A DNA stretch of 42,404 nt. Source: Okeania sp. KiyG1 (GTDB lineage: Bacteria > Cyanobacteriota > Cyanobacteriia > Cyanobacteriales > Microcoleaceae). Location: NCBI RefSeq assembly GCF_014132355.1, contig NZ_BLZO01000145.1, forward strand, positions 1 to 42,404, in the 5' to 3' direction. The translations under genes and the position numbers were made by a program. Of this stretch, positions 8,146-15,529 are shown one piece after another (within the stretch, counting starts at the first letter, position 1; every line of letters begins with the position of its first letter). The notes beneath the pieces are model-generated. The model was given only the letters and a program-made list of their open reading frames with translations. It searched no databases and was not told the origin of the DNA.

Positions 8146-9415
8146 TTACGCCGACTCCGTGTCCGTTTTTGATATAATCGACCGCTGTCCGTCGGCGACT
8201 GTATTGAAAAGAGATAATTGCACAGGTGTTTCCAATATTTCAGTCTCAACCTTGGTTATCGGTTGCACTGTTTCAACTATTGGGGTATTTAAAATATTGA
8301 TGGCAGCATTGATATCACGGTCATGGAAAGCACCACAGTTCAAGCACGTCCACTCCCTAACGCCTAATTCTTTTTTACCACCTTTAAATCCACAACATGA
8401 ACATTTTTGAGTTGTAGCTTCCCATCTAGAAATAACTCTAAATTCTCTGCCATATTTTTCTGCTTTTCCCTCTAATAATGTCCTAAAAGTTCTCCAACCT
8501 AAATCAGAAATAGCTTTAGCTAGTTTTCTGTTTTTAATCATTCCTGAAACATTAAGGTCTTCCAAAACAATGGTGTCATACTTACGAACTAAATCAGTAG
8601 ATAATTTATTAAGGAAGTCTGTACGTTTGCGCAGCATTCCGAAGGAAATGTCTTTGACTTTAGCATGGAGTTTTGCTACCCTTAAATTAGCTTTTTCACG
8701 ACGTTTACTGCCTGGTCTTTTTTGGCTAGCTTGCGTTGAAATTTTGCTAACTTCTTAAGGTTTTTTTTCAATGGTTTTGGTGCTAATATTTTCTCACCAT
8801 TAGATAAAGTAGCAAATGTACTAATACCTAAATCTATACCAATAGAACTTTCAGTTTTAGGTAAGTAATCAACAGATGTTTCTACTACAAAACTCAGGAA
8901 ATATCTATTGGCTGAATCCTTGATTATTGTTACTGATGATGGAGGGTTAGGAAGTGGTCTTGACCAATGTACTTTTAGGTTTCCAATCTTGGCTAAATAT
9001 ACCTGATCTTGACCAGGCTTAAATCCTCTTAAACTAAATCTAGCTGTCTGTTTTGACTTACGCTTTTTTAATTTTGGAGGTTGTACGGGCGAACGGCCGT
9101 TCGCCCCTACCCTTTACGTTTACCCGTAACTGAATTGAAAAAGTTTTGATATACTTGGTGCAAATCATTCAATGACTGTTGTAATGGAACTACTGATACT
9201 TCAGTTAACCAAGCTCTTTCAATTGTCTTTTTAGCTTGAGTAATAAATACTTTTTGTAATTCGGTATTACTAGGTTTTTTATTGTTAGCTTTAAACTCTT
9301 GAATACAATGAGTTAAACTATCATTCCAAACTACTCTAACACAACCGAATAACTTTGCTAATTGTATTTGTTGTATTAAGTTGGGATAACATCTATACTT
9401 GTATCTTGCTTTCAC
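8146..9415 (-). pseudogene. tnpB: tnpB RNA-guided nuclease, nearly complete but frameshifted
   Basis: The N-terminus at 9415 reads MKARYKYRCYPNLIQQIQLAKLFGCVRVVWNDS. A palindrome at 9083-9110 breaks the frame after FFNSVTGK. The middle contains ESSIGIDLGISTFATLSNGEK-type RuvC-I sequence (8820-8870). A single-base frameshift lies near 8727 in a run of A. The C-terminal part is open: IVLEDLNVSGM has the catalytic Glu, CSCCGFKGGKK and CLNC form the zinc finger, and HDRDINAAINI has the last Asp. All three RuvC acids are present, so loss of function is recent. A 30-bp repeat unit is inserted in frame near 8612-8642, adding DISFGMLRK. Confidence 0.85.
9083..9110. repeat. 28-bp GGGGCG-family palindrome inside tnpB
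   Basis: The arms GTACGGGCGAACGG and CCGTTCGCCCCTAC are complementary except for one base. It causes the frame break in tnpB. Confidence 0.8.
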
Positions 9416-9510
9416 TATTTTTGACCATAATTACTAACACTGAATATTTACAGCGTAGCGCTTTGTTATATATTTATTATAATATATTTGTGGGTACATT
9501 GTGGGGTTTT

Positions 9511-9690
9511 ATGAAAGATAAAACATTAAAAGTTAGACTATCAAGCAAGAGATTAGATAAGTTAAGATTATATGCTTTGATAAAGGAAAAAAGTATGACC
9601 CAAATAGTAGAAGAAATGATTGATGATTTGCCTAATCCAGAATTAAAGTCGCCCTATAAGGGCGAGGCTTCAGACCCACTTTTTCGGTGA
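9511..9690 (+). CDS. Small ribbon-helix-helix (CopG/Arc-like) protein divergent from tnpB
   Basis: 59 residues from the ATG at 9511: MKDKTLKVRLSSKRLDKLR, then YALIKEKSMTQIVEEMIDDL. The order (short beta strand KTLKVRLS, helix, turn, helix SMTQIVEEMID) is the ribbon-helix-helix DNA-binding fold. A longer upstream frame opens at 9355, but it overlaps the tnpB 5' end and looks non-coding. The last residues (KSPYKGEASDPLFR) are encoded by the element's left-end hairpin. It is oriented away from tnpB, about 95 bp apart, and could repress the shared intergenic promoter or bind the element end. That role is inferred. Confidence 0.7.
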   Translation: MKDKTLKVRLSSKRLDKLRLYALIKEKSMTQIVEEMIDDLPNPELKSPYKGEASDPLFR

Positions 9691-9697
9691 ATAGGGT

Positions 9698-9823
9698 TGA
9701 CTCTTAGGGGATTCAACGAATTAACGACCACATATTCGACATTGGAAACACTGTTGGCCAGGTCTTAGGCCATTTTTCCTGGTGTGGGTGGAGTTACATT
9801 TTGGACATATCATGTTCTGGATT
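9698..9823 (-). pseudogene. N-terminal fragment of an IS1-type (InsA-like) transposase
   Basis: From an ATG at about 9823 the minus strand reads [20 protein letters not shown], then [10 protein letters not shown], a stop, and FVESPKS. Two C-x-x-C pairs form the zinc ribbon found at the N-terminus of IS1 InsA proteins. It stops where the tnpB element begins. Its position about 33 bp inside the terminal repeat at 9856 fits an IS1-like element. Confidence 0.7.
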
Positions 9824-9877
9824 CTACAACATTTATCATTACATTTCAGCAACGCCAATTAAACACTGCTTTGTATG

Positions 9878-9892
9878 TAATAATGATTATCA
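9878..9892. promoter_or_regulatory. Zur-type operator upstream of hisI
   Basis: TAATAATGATTATCA matches the cyanobacterial Zur consensus TGATAATNATTATCA at all but one position. The core AATGATTATCATT is a perfect palindrome. It ends 22 bp before the hisI ATG, a position suited to repression. A stronger site of the same kind lies at 13461-13483 in front of the zinc transporter genes. A Fur site would look similar; the zinc context favours Zur. Confidence 0.7.
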
Positions 9893-9914
9893 TTCATTAC
9901 AAAATTTAGCTAAC

Positions 9915-10400
9915 ATGAATCCCCTATTTACCGCTCGCACTTCCGTAGAACAGGTTGAGGAAGGTTTGTTACTTGCGCCCAAATTTGATGCCAATGGTTT
10001 GATTCCAGTAGTTACCACAGATGTCAACACGGGTGAATTGCTGATGCACGCCTATATGAACGAAGAGGCGTTAGTTAAAACCATTGAAACGGGAGAAGCT
10101 CATTATTACAGTCGCAGTCGTCAGCAGCTATGGCATAAAGGTCAATCTAGTGGACTGGTGCAAAAAGTACAGCAGTTAGCTATTGATGACGACCAAGATT
10201 GTCTGTGGATGCAGGTTAAAGTAGCTGGTTCGGGTGCTAGTTGTCACGTGGGTTATCGTTCTTGTTTTTATCGCCGTATTCCTACGGGAAAAAGTGCAAG
10301 TGAATCCCAGGAACCAATTCAGTTAATATTTACCGAAACGGAGAAAACCTTTGACCCGAAAACAGTGTATGGTGATGCTCCCAACCCAACAAAATTGTAA
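9915..10400 (+). CDS. hisI: Phosphoribosyl-AMP cyclohydrolase (stand-alone HisI)
   Basis: HisI opens the adenine ring of phosphoribosyl-AMP in histidine synthesis. The start at 9915 ([17 protein letters not shown]) is chosen because a longer frame from 9801 runs through the transposon end and the operator and looks non-coding. The 161 residues hold the expected motifs: [23 protein letters not shown] split over residues 28-49, [17 protein letters not shown] at 64-80, DDDQDC with the Mg-binding Asp residues at about 91-95, and the zinc cysteines C96, C110 and C117. There is no HisE domain, although cyanobacteria often have a fused HisIE, so this may be a second, zinc-responsive copy. The Zur-type site just upstream supports that idea. 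Confidence 0.88.
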   Translation: MNPLFTARTSVEQVEEGLLLAPKFDANGLIPVVTTDVNTGELLMHAYMNEEALVKTIETGEAHYYSRSRQQLWHKGQSSGLVQKVQQLAIDDDQDCLWMQVKVAGSGASCHVGYRSCFYRRIPTGKSASESQEPIQLIFTETEKTFDPKTVYGDAPNPTKL

Positions 10401-10817
10401 ATTTACTTCAACCGTAGGAATAAAACTGTAGAAAATCGTGACAGCTTTTATCTTGATATTGAATTAACCAATACTGGCGCTCTTGCCGCATCTCACTATT
10501 CCCATCCTCCGGAATGCTACGCAAACGGCAGTAAATGCCTCTGGGAATTTCTTTCTAATTATTGCTCTGCTGATTAAATATCAGATGGATTACGTTGAGC
10601 GCGACGATGTAACGTAACTTGAAAATCATGCCAATGGTTCTCTATCCAGATTGGAGGATTATGATGCTTCCGACGTAAGGTAGCACGGATTTGATAATCG
10701 AAAATTAGGGACTGCGTAATCACTTGTAACTATGAAGGTAGAATCAAGCCAGAAGAAATAAATAGACTCCTCTAAGCCTGATTTTACCTTATCCATCTCA
10801 AATGATGTTTTCCAGAA
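10401..10817. other. Intergenic stretch with gene debris
   Basis: Apart from a short minus-strand reading frame (see 10574-10720) and one GCGTAGCATTCCGG repeat near 10505-10525, I see no structure. From about 10735 the sequence matches the flank of the broken GlcG/HbpS copy at 1110-1142. Confidence 0.45.
10574..10720 (-). pseudogene. C-terminal gene fragment, unidentified
   Basis: The minus strand reads VITQSLIFDYQIRATLRRKH, then HNPPIWIENHWHDFQVTLHR and a stop. The residue mix and codon use look like real protein, and the frame begins abruptly after a stop, suggesting the tail end of a lost gene. The family was not recognised. Confidence 0.35.
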
Positions 10818-11225
10818 TTAAAATGCGGCGGTTCCAGCTTCAGCTACGGCATGGTCTTGCTCTCCCGACCCCCCACTAACTCCAATTCCCCCCACTACTT
10901 GTCCCTCACTGTAAAGGGGTATTCCTCCAGCAAAAATCATGATTTTGCCATTATTAGAGGCGTGAATCCCAAAAAATTGGCCTCCTGATTGACTCTGTTC
11001 GGCTAAATCTTTAGTGGCCAGGTTGAACGCCCGCGAAGTATACGCTTTTTTAATGGAGATATCGATACTTCCGATCCAAGCTCCATCCATTCGTACATGG
11101 GCTAATAAATTTCCTCCCCCATCCACTACTGCTATATTCATTGGTTGACCAATTTCGAGTGCTTTTTTTTCAGCAGCACTAATTACTCTTCTTGCATCTT
11201 CTAATGTAACCATTAATCCCTCCAT
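10818..11225 (-). CDS. GlcG/HbpS-family (PF03928, formerly DUF336) protein
   Basis: Family members bind heme (HbpS), occur as accessory genes of glycolate oxidase loci (GlcG) and form the C-terminal part of PduO; the exact role here is unknown. Diagnostic segments are VTLEDARRVISAAEKKA, MNIAVVDGGGNLLAHVRMDG, AYTSRAFNLATKDL, FGIHASNNGKIMIFAGGIPL and GGIGVSGGSGEQDHAVAEAG. The annotated frame starts MEGLMVTL; the second Met (11213) matches the usual family start better. It is a cytoplasmic-type protein of about 131-135 aa, intact, with a broken duplicate at 1143-2024. The cytochrome b561 gene lies just upstream on the same strand, a possible heme link. Confidence 0.85.
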   Translation of the reverse strand: MEGLMVTLEDARRVISAAEKKALEIGQPMNIAVVDGGGNLLAHVRMDGAWIGSIDISIKKAYTSRAFNLATKDLAEQSQSGGQFFGIHASNNGKIMIFAGGIPLYSEGQVVGGIGVSGGSGEQDHAVAEAGTAAF

Positions 11226-11379
11226 TGGACTTGACCTTAGATGTCTGTTAATTTAGCTGATTGGGTTAACTTATATTAAGACTTTAAGTACACTAGCAAA
11301 TTACAGGCTATTAGACAATAGCATTTTATTATCTCCAAGTTTCAGTCAATCTCGCTATCAATTGAGCCAAATTTGTGTC

Positions 11380-11961
11380 TTAGCTAGGTTTAATTTTTCT
11401 TTTACTAATACGTCGCCAAAATGCTTTGACTACCTTGAATTGATCGATCGCGTGTAAGATAATAAATGCTAAAAAAGTATAACCTAACCAAAAATGTATG
11501 CTTCGACCTAAGTCTACTAAGTCACTATTCTGGGGAAATAAATCAGGTAAGGTTAGACCAAAAAAGCGGACATTATTGCTTTTAAAGGAGTTAGAAAAAA
11601 AGAAACCACTAATAGGAACACCCCACATAAAGATATAAAGAGAAGTATGCAGAGCTACTTTTTGCATCCATGGAAAACTATACTTGGGCAATCGCTTAGT
11701 ATATTTCTTCCACCACACTCGTAATAGAGTTAAAATTCGCCAAGTTAATAAAGCCATTGCCAATACTCCTAGAGACTTATGGAAATCATAAAGAAAGTTT
11801 CGTCCAAAGACTTCTCTAGGCAAACGCGACATAAAAGCACCAACTATAAATATAATAATGTAACAATTAAACATCCACCAATGGATCGACATTAAATTTT
11901 TGTAAGCAGAATTTTTCTCGATTTGTTTGTTTTTGAAGCTTGAGCCATGATTTTCCCGCAA
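11380..11961 (-). CDS. Cytochrome b561-family di-heme membrane protein
   Basis: 193 residues with four membrane helices and well-placed histidines: SIHWWMFNCY in helix 1, DFHKSLGVLAMALLTWRIL in helix 2, VALHTSLYIFMWGVPISGFF in helix 3, and IHFWLGYTFLAFIILHAIDQF in helix 4. This matches the YceJ/CybB type of prokaryotic cytochrome b561, which passes electrons between quinol and other carriers in the membrane. The N-terminal 20 residues are polar and cytosolic. The last codons border a segment duplicated near 2290, so the duplication that made the second glcG copy stopped at this gene's 3' end. Confidence 0.85.
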   Translation of the reverse strand: MRENHGSSFKNKQIEKNSAYKNLMSIHWWMFNCYIIIFIVGAFMSRLPREVFGRNFLYDFHKSLGVLAMALLTWRILTLLRVWWKKYTKRLPKYSFPWMQKVALHTSLYIFMWGVPISGFFFSNSFKSNNVRFFGLTLPDLFPQNSDLVDLGRSIHFWLGYTFLAFIILHAIDQFKVVKAFWRRISKRKIKPS

Positions 11962-12184
11962 GTTATTTTGCAGTGATACTATTTCAAAGTTTTAATTTTA
12001 ACATTTAATATCAATGGCTTTGTTGCAGGAATATCCTGGAATGCTTGCAGTACAATGCTTTTGCATTAGCAAAGTTTATTGATAAATTCTTATTTCATTA
12101 GTTTCTACAAATAGCAACTATTGTATGCAATTTTCATTCAACAGTTAATCACCCTACACAGTGCTGACTCTAAGGAGTTCTGAT

Positions 12185-12199
12185 GGGGCCGCTTGCCCC
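12185..12199 (-). terminator. Hairpin downstream of znuA
   Basis: GGGGC, a 5-base loop CGCTT, and GCCCC lie 14 bp past the znuA stop. There is no clear U-run, so a terminator role is only suggested. Confidence 0.35.
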
Positions 12200-12212
12200 A
12201 GAAGCATCGGGC

Positions 12213-13202
12213 TTACTCAAACTCCGAACAGGTGCCCCCCAAGCCGGTCACAATGGTGCAGGTGTTGTAAACCAGCATGCCCTGATAGCTGCCTGCGGGA
12301 GTGCCCTTTTCCCCGATGCCGTCAGCAATCAGCACATCCTCTGAAATATTCACGCCCGCCTCATTGGCGACGGTGCCCAGCACCTTGTCGTTGGCGGTTA
12401 GCTCCGCAAACAAAATGGGGACGCCGATCGCCTTAATTCTCTCGGACAGGGATTTAACCTCGGCTGCTGTGGGTTCTTCCTCGGTTGAGAGCCCCAGCAG
12501 GGTACCTTCGACCACCATACCATAGGCTCTGGCGTAATAGCTCATGGCATCGTGGGTGGTAATCAGACGGCGCTGATTCTCTGGAATGGTGGCAATTTGT
12601 TTGGGAATCCAGGCGTCTAAGCGCTCCAACTTACTGGTGAGTGCATCAGCATTGCTGGTGTAGGTCTTGGCATTGTCGGGGTCGATTTTAATCAGGGTTT
12701 GCTTGATTTGCTTTACCATGCGGATGCCGTTTTCAACGTCATGCCAAATGTGGGGATCGGGTTCTTCCTCCACTTCAATAATGTCCTGGACGGCTTCTTC
12801 GTGTACCGCCACTTTGGGGGCTGGGGTGGTGCTTGCTTCCGCCATCTCAATAATCGACGGCTCAAAGTTCATCCCCGCGTAGAACACGGCATCCGCCACC
12901 TCGATCGCCCGTCGGTCAGACGGCCTAGCTTGATATGTGTGCGGGTCTTGTTCGTAGTCGATCAGACAGTTTGGTTCCAACACCCCCGCCGCAATTTGCT
13001 CCACCATGCTGCAGAGAACGCTGTAGGAGGCGACGACCTCCGGAGTCCCGCCATCTGCCTGGGCGATTTCATCGGTGTCTCTTCCTTCCCTCTGAGTGGC
13101 GATCGTCTCCGCAGTGCCGCCACCAGCCGCCAAGCCAACCACAACTGCTAAAGCCGCAAAAATACCTGCAAAACGAGGCTTTGACTGAAATAAAAAACGC
13201 AT
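12213..13202 (-). CDS. znuA: Zinc ABC transporter substrate-binding protein (ZnuA-like)
   Basis: A periplasmic binding protein of the cluster 9 (Zn/Mn) family. The start at 13202 (MRFLFQSKPRFAGIFAALAVVV) is preferred over the longer frame from 13322: it gives a signal peptide and has AGGAG-type sequence just upstream. Of 329 residues, likely metal ligands are H88 (DPHTY), H151 (DPHIWHD) and H217 (TTHDAMSYY). A His at the third position is the zinc-type pattern; manganese proteins carry Glu there. E267 and D294 are also conserved. The loop before H151 is rich in Glu rather than His, unlike many ZnuA proteins. It is divergent from znuC across a Zur-type palindrome. Codon use is GC-rich compared with neighbours. 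Confidence 0.85.
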   Translation of the reverse strand: MRFLFQSKPRFAGIFAALAVVVGLAAGGGTAETIATQREGRDTDEIAQADGGTPEVVASYSVLCSMVEQIAAGVLEPNCLIDYEQDPHTYQARPSDRRAIEVADAVFYAGMNFEPSIIEMAEASTTPAPKVAVHEEAVQDIIEVEEEPDPHIWHDVENGIRMVKQIKQTLIKIDPDNAKTYTSNADALTSKLERLDAWIPKQIATIPENQRRLITTHDAMSYYARAYGMVVEGTLLGLSTEEEPTAAEVKSLSERIKAIGVPILFAELTANDKVLGTVANEAGVNISEDVLIADGIGEKGTPAGSYQGMLVYNTCTIVTGLGGTCSEFE

Positions 13203-13460
13203 TGAAGTCTCCTGAATAACTATATAATCGAGAAAATATCTCATTAAGTCCATAACATGACCGTGCCAAACAAACCCAGTCTGCATCTGTAACAGAAGGT
13301 TATCGCAACTGAGCAGACTCAAAATTCAGTAGCTCCCTTGGCAACCCTCTGGAAGTCTTATCTAGCAACATTATGAAGCCAAACGACAACTCTCAATTCC
13401 CCTCAACTGGGAAATTGTTAAATTTTGATATATATTTGCAATAGTATATCATTATTATAG

Positions 13461-13483
13461 AATATGATAATCATTATCATATT
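13461..13483. promoter_or_regulatory. Perfect 23-bp Zur-type palindrome between znuA and znuC
   Basis: The centre TGATAATCATTATCA is an exact match to the cyanobacterial Zur box, and the symmetry extends 4 bp further on each side. It lies 38 bp upstream of the znuC ATG and about 260 bp upstream of the znuA start, so it may serve both directions or mainly znuCB. An additional AT-rich partial repeat precedes it (about 13445-13460). Confidence 0.85.
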
Positions 13484-13520
13484 TTTTCATTTTCTATTCA
13501 CTTTTTTCTAGAGGCAGACT

Positions 13521-14240
13521 ATGCTGATCGTTCAAGATTTGTCCGTGAGGTATCGCAGTTTCACGGCGCTCAACAATGTGAGTTGTACCTTTGACGCTGG
13601 CGAGTTAGTGGCCATTCTTGGTCCAAACGGGGCCGGTAAAAGCACGATGGTTAAGGCAATGCTGGGGCTGATTCAGTCGGCTACGGGTACCGCCTTGCTG
13701 AAAGGGAAACCTCTGACACAGCAGCTTTCGCAGGTTGCCTACGTGCCCCAACGATCGCAAATTGATTGGGACTATCCCGTCACTGTCTGGAATGTTGTCA
13801 TGATGGGTCGTACCCTGGAAACCGGGCTGTTTCGTCGGCCCAGTCGCCAATCTCGCGAGCTGGTGAAGGCGGCGCTACAGCGGGTGGGGATGTATGAGTA
13901 TCGCGATCGCAGCATCAGCGACCTATCCGGCGGGCAGCAGCAGCGGGTCTTTTTAGCCCGCGCCCTGGCCAAAGAAGCCGAACTCCTGATTCTGGATGAA
14001 CCCTTCAATGGAGTGGATAAGAAAACGGAATCCATTATGTTCGACATTTTTAACGAGCTGAAAGCCCAGGGCAAAATCTTGCTGATCATCAGCCATGACT
14101 TCAGCGAAACCCTGGATAATTACGATCAGCTATTATTGCTGAACAAGCACGTTGTCGCCAAAGGCCCGCGCCACGAAGTCATGACAGAAGATAACCTGGT
14201 GACTGCCTACGAAGGACCCGTACTGTTTGTCACCGCCTAA
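13521..14240 (+). CDS. znuC: Zinc ABC transporter ATP-binding protein (ZnuC-like)
   Basis: 239 residues with a complete ABC ATPase: Walker A GPNGAGKST (residues 34-42), Q-loop around VPQRSQIDWDYPVTVWN (75-91), signature LSGGQQQR (135-142), Walker B LLILDEPFNGVD (155-166), and switch His in IISHDF. The IDWDYPV segment after the Q-loop is typical of the Zn/Mn subfamily. It energises uptake with ZnuB and ZnuA. The Zur palindrome lies immediately upstream. The downstream permease gene is 286 bp away, an unusually wide gap filled by a three-unit repeat. Confidence 0.92.
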   Translation: MLIVQDLSVRYRSFTALNNVSCTFDAGELVAILGPNGAGKSTMVKAMLGLIQSATGTALLKGKPLTQQLSQVAYVPQRSQIDWDYPVTVWNVVMMGRTLETGLFRRPSRQSRELVKAALQRVGMYEYRDRSISDLSGGQQQRVFLARALAKEAELLILDEPFNGVDKKTESIMFDIFNELKAQGKILLIISHDFSETLDNYDQLLLLNKHVVAKGPRHEVMTEDNLVTAYEGPVLFVTA

Positions 14241-14289
14241 CCTCTACACCATCGGAATTGATAAATCATATCAAATCCGGTAGCATTGG

Positions 14290-14455
14290 TGTAATTAGAT
14301 GGGGAGATGGGGAGATGGGGGGACCCACCCCTAACCCCTCCCTGGAGGGGAATGTGGGGGATGGGGGACCCACCCCTAACCCCTCCCTGGAGGGGAATAT
14401 GGGAGGATGGGGGATGGGGACCCACCCTAACCCCTCCCTGGAGGGGAGAAATATT
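14290..14455. repeat. Three tandem G/C-rich units between znuC and znuB
   Basis: Units of about 55-60 bp, each containing ACCC(CT)AACCCCTCCCTGGA and a run of GGGGATGGGG. This family is common in AT-rich cyanobacterial genomes, as at 17637-17690. It sits inside what should be a single transcription unit and could form strong structure in the znuCB message. Confidence 0.85.
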
Positions 14456-14526
14456 TGGTAATCGTTGAAGATGGAACATTTTTTACGTGCCGAATTAAAC
14501 GGATTTGATATCAAAAGGAGAATTTC

Positions 14527-15351
14527 TTGAACGTACTACTTGAACCGCTCAACTTTGAATTCATGCGCAATGCTATGATTATGGGAATTTTGCTAGGCAT
14601 TTTGTGCGCTGTCGTGGGCAGCTACATGATCGTGCAGCAGATGAGCATGATGGGGGACATGATTGCTCACTCTGTCATGGCCGGGTTGCCGGTAGCCGTG
14701 TTTCTGAGGTTGCCCCTGTCGGTGGGGGCGCTGGTGGCGGGGGTGGTGAGTGCCGTCATGCTATCGGGGATTGAGTCGCAATCCCGGGTCAAGGTGGATG
14801 GCGTAATGGCATTGATCTTTTCATCGTTTTTAGCGATTGGCACAACACTGGTAACAGTTTTGCCAGGAGCCAACCGTATCGATGTGATTCACATTTTGTT
14901 TGGCAACATCCTGGGGGTTAACCAGGGCGATCTGAAGCTGACCTTCGGCATCACGTTCATCATTGTGCTCGGCGTCTGGCTGTTTTACAAAGAGCTGTTG
15001 TTTTACACCTTTGACCCCATTGGGGCTCAGGCCGGTGGCATGAGGGTGCACTGGTATTACCTCGGGATAGTCACCGCCATTAGCCTGACGGTGGTTGTCA
15101 GTCTGCAAACCGTAGGAGTTTTACTGGTGATGGGTATGCTGGTGGCACCTGGGATGACGGCTTATCTGCTGGTCAAAGAGCTGCACCAGATGATGATTTT
15201 GGGCAGCTGTCTGGGGGCATTTGCCAGTATTGCCGGGATGTATTTGAGCTACTACCTGGATATTCCTTCGGGGTCTTCCATCGTTCTAGTAGCTTTTGGG
15301 CTTTTTCTGCTGGCGTTCCTGTTCACCTTCTTGAAAACTAGACAAAGCTAG
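14527..15351 (+). CDS. znuB: Zinc ABC transporter permease (ZnuB-like, ABC-3 family)
   Basis: 274 residues, strongly hydrophobic, with seven or eight membrane helices. Family segments include MGILLGILCAVVGSYMIVQQ, MMGDMIAHSVMAGLPVAVF (the conserved D-x-x-x-H), LFGNILGV, and GVLLVMGMLVAPGMTAYLLV near the end. The start is TTG at 14527, supported by AAGGAG 7-12 bp upstream; the next ATG would remove the first amphipathic segment. It forms the channel part of the zinc importer with ZnuC. GC-rich codon use like znuA and znuC suggests the three genes arrived together. Confidence 0.9.
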   Translation: MNVLLEPLNFEFMRNAMIMGILLGILCAVVGSYMIVQQMSMMGDMIAHSVMAGLPVAVFLRLPLSVGALVAGVVSAVMLSGIESQSRVKVDGVMALIFSSFLAIGTTLVTVLPGANRIDVIHILFGNILGVNQGDLKLTFGITFIIVLGVWLFYKELLFYTFDPIGAQAGGMRVHWYYLGIVTAISLTVVVSLQTVGVLLVMGMLVAPGMTAYLLVKELHQMMILGSCLGAFASIAGMYLSYYLDIPSGSSIVLVAFGLFLLAFLFTFLKTRQS

Positions 15352-15439
15352 GCATTTGCCATCGGTGAGTGCAAATGATTTTGTGGCTCACCCGTTTCAA
15401 TGTGTACTTGCACAGAAAGTTGATGTTCCGCCCTGAACG

Positions 15440-15470
15440 AAGTCAGAAGTCAGAAGTCAGAAGTCAGAAG
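15440..15470. repeat. Short tandem repeat AGTCAGA x4
   Basis: AGTCAGA is repeated head to tail in the gap after znuB. A similar single motif occurs at 17620-17640. No function seen. Confidence 0.8.
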
Positions 15471-15529
15471 TTGTTAAAGTTAGCAGAGTTTGTCTAGGAA
15501 TGTCAACAATAGCTGTTTGTCAAGTTGTC

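Larger units (their letters stand above)
8021..9697 (-). mobile_element. IS200/IS605-type tnpB element
   Basis: The right end is at 8021-8060 (complement reads GAATCTCCGTACCTTTAGG, then GAGGATGTCAA). The left-end hairpin is at about 9655-9672 (CGCCCTATAAGGGCG). Between them are tnpB on the minus strand and a small ribbon-helix-helix gene on the plus strand. No tnpA (Y1 transposase) is present, so movement would need one in trans. Confidence 0.8.
7931..9856. mobile_element. IS1-like element carrying a nested tnpB element
   Basis: The left end GGCGTTGCTGATTAGTAATG and the complement of the right end GGCGTTGCTGAAATGTAATG agree at 17 of the 20 bases shown. The flanks are AATTAAAT and AATTAAAC, an 8-bp target duplication with one later change. 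Just inside the right end, on the minus strand, is the start of an IS1-type InsA zinc ribbon. The rest of the IS1 transposase is gone, and a tnpB element (about 8021-9697) occupies the interior. Confidence 0.75.

Noticed and set aside
9801-9914. Upstream extension of hisI to the ATG at 9801
   Set aside because: It would run through the terminal repeat of the IS1-like element and the Zur operator; family alignment starts at MNPLFTAR.
12161-13151. Several ORFs on the plus strand over the znuA gene
   Set aside because: They are shadows of the GC-rich znuA frame. Their translations are rich in Ser, Arg and Pro with no domain, whereas the minus strand gives a complete ZnuA.
13203-13322. Upstream extension of znuA to 13322
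   Set aside because: The extra 40 residues are not signal-like and would cover the promoter side; the Met at 13202 begins a normal signal peptide with a ribosome-binding site.
13461-13483. Fur (iron) box
   Set aside because: The palindrome could fit a Fur site, but it matches the Zur consensus exactly and lies in front of zinc-type transporter genes, so Zur is preferred; binding data would decide.
14237-14514. ORFs with repeated Pro/Gly/Arg peptides between znuC and znuB
   Set aside because: They are translations of the three-unit G/C-rich DNA repeat in several frames on both strands.
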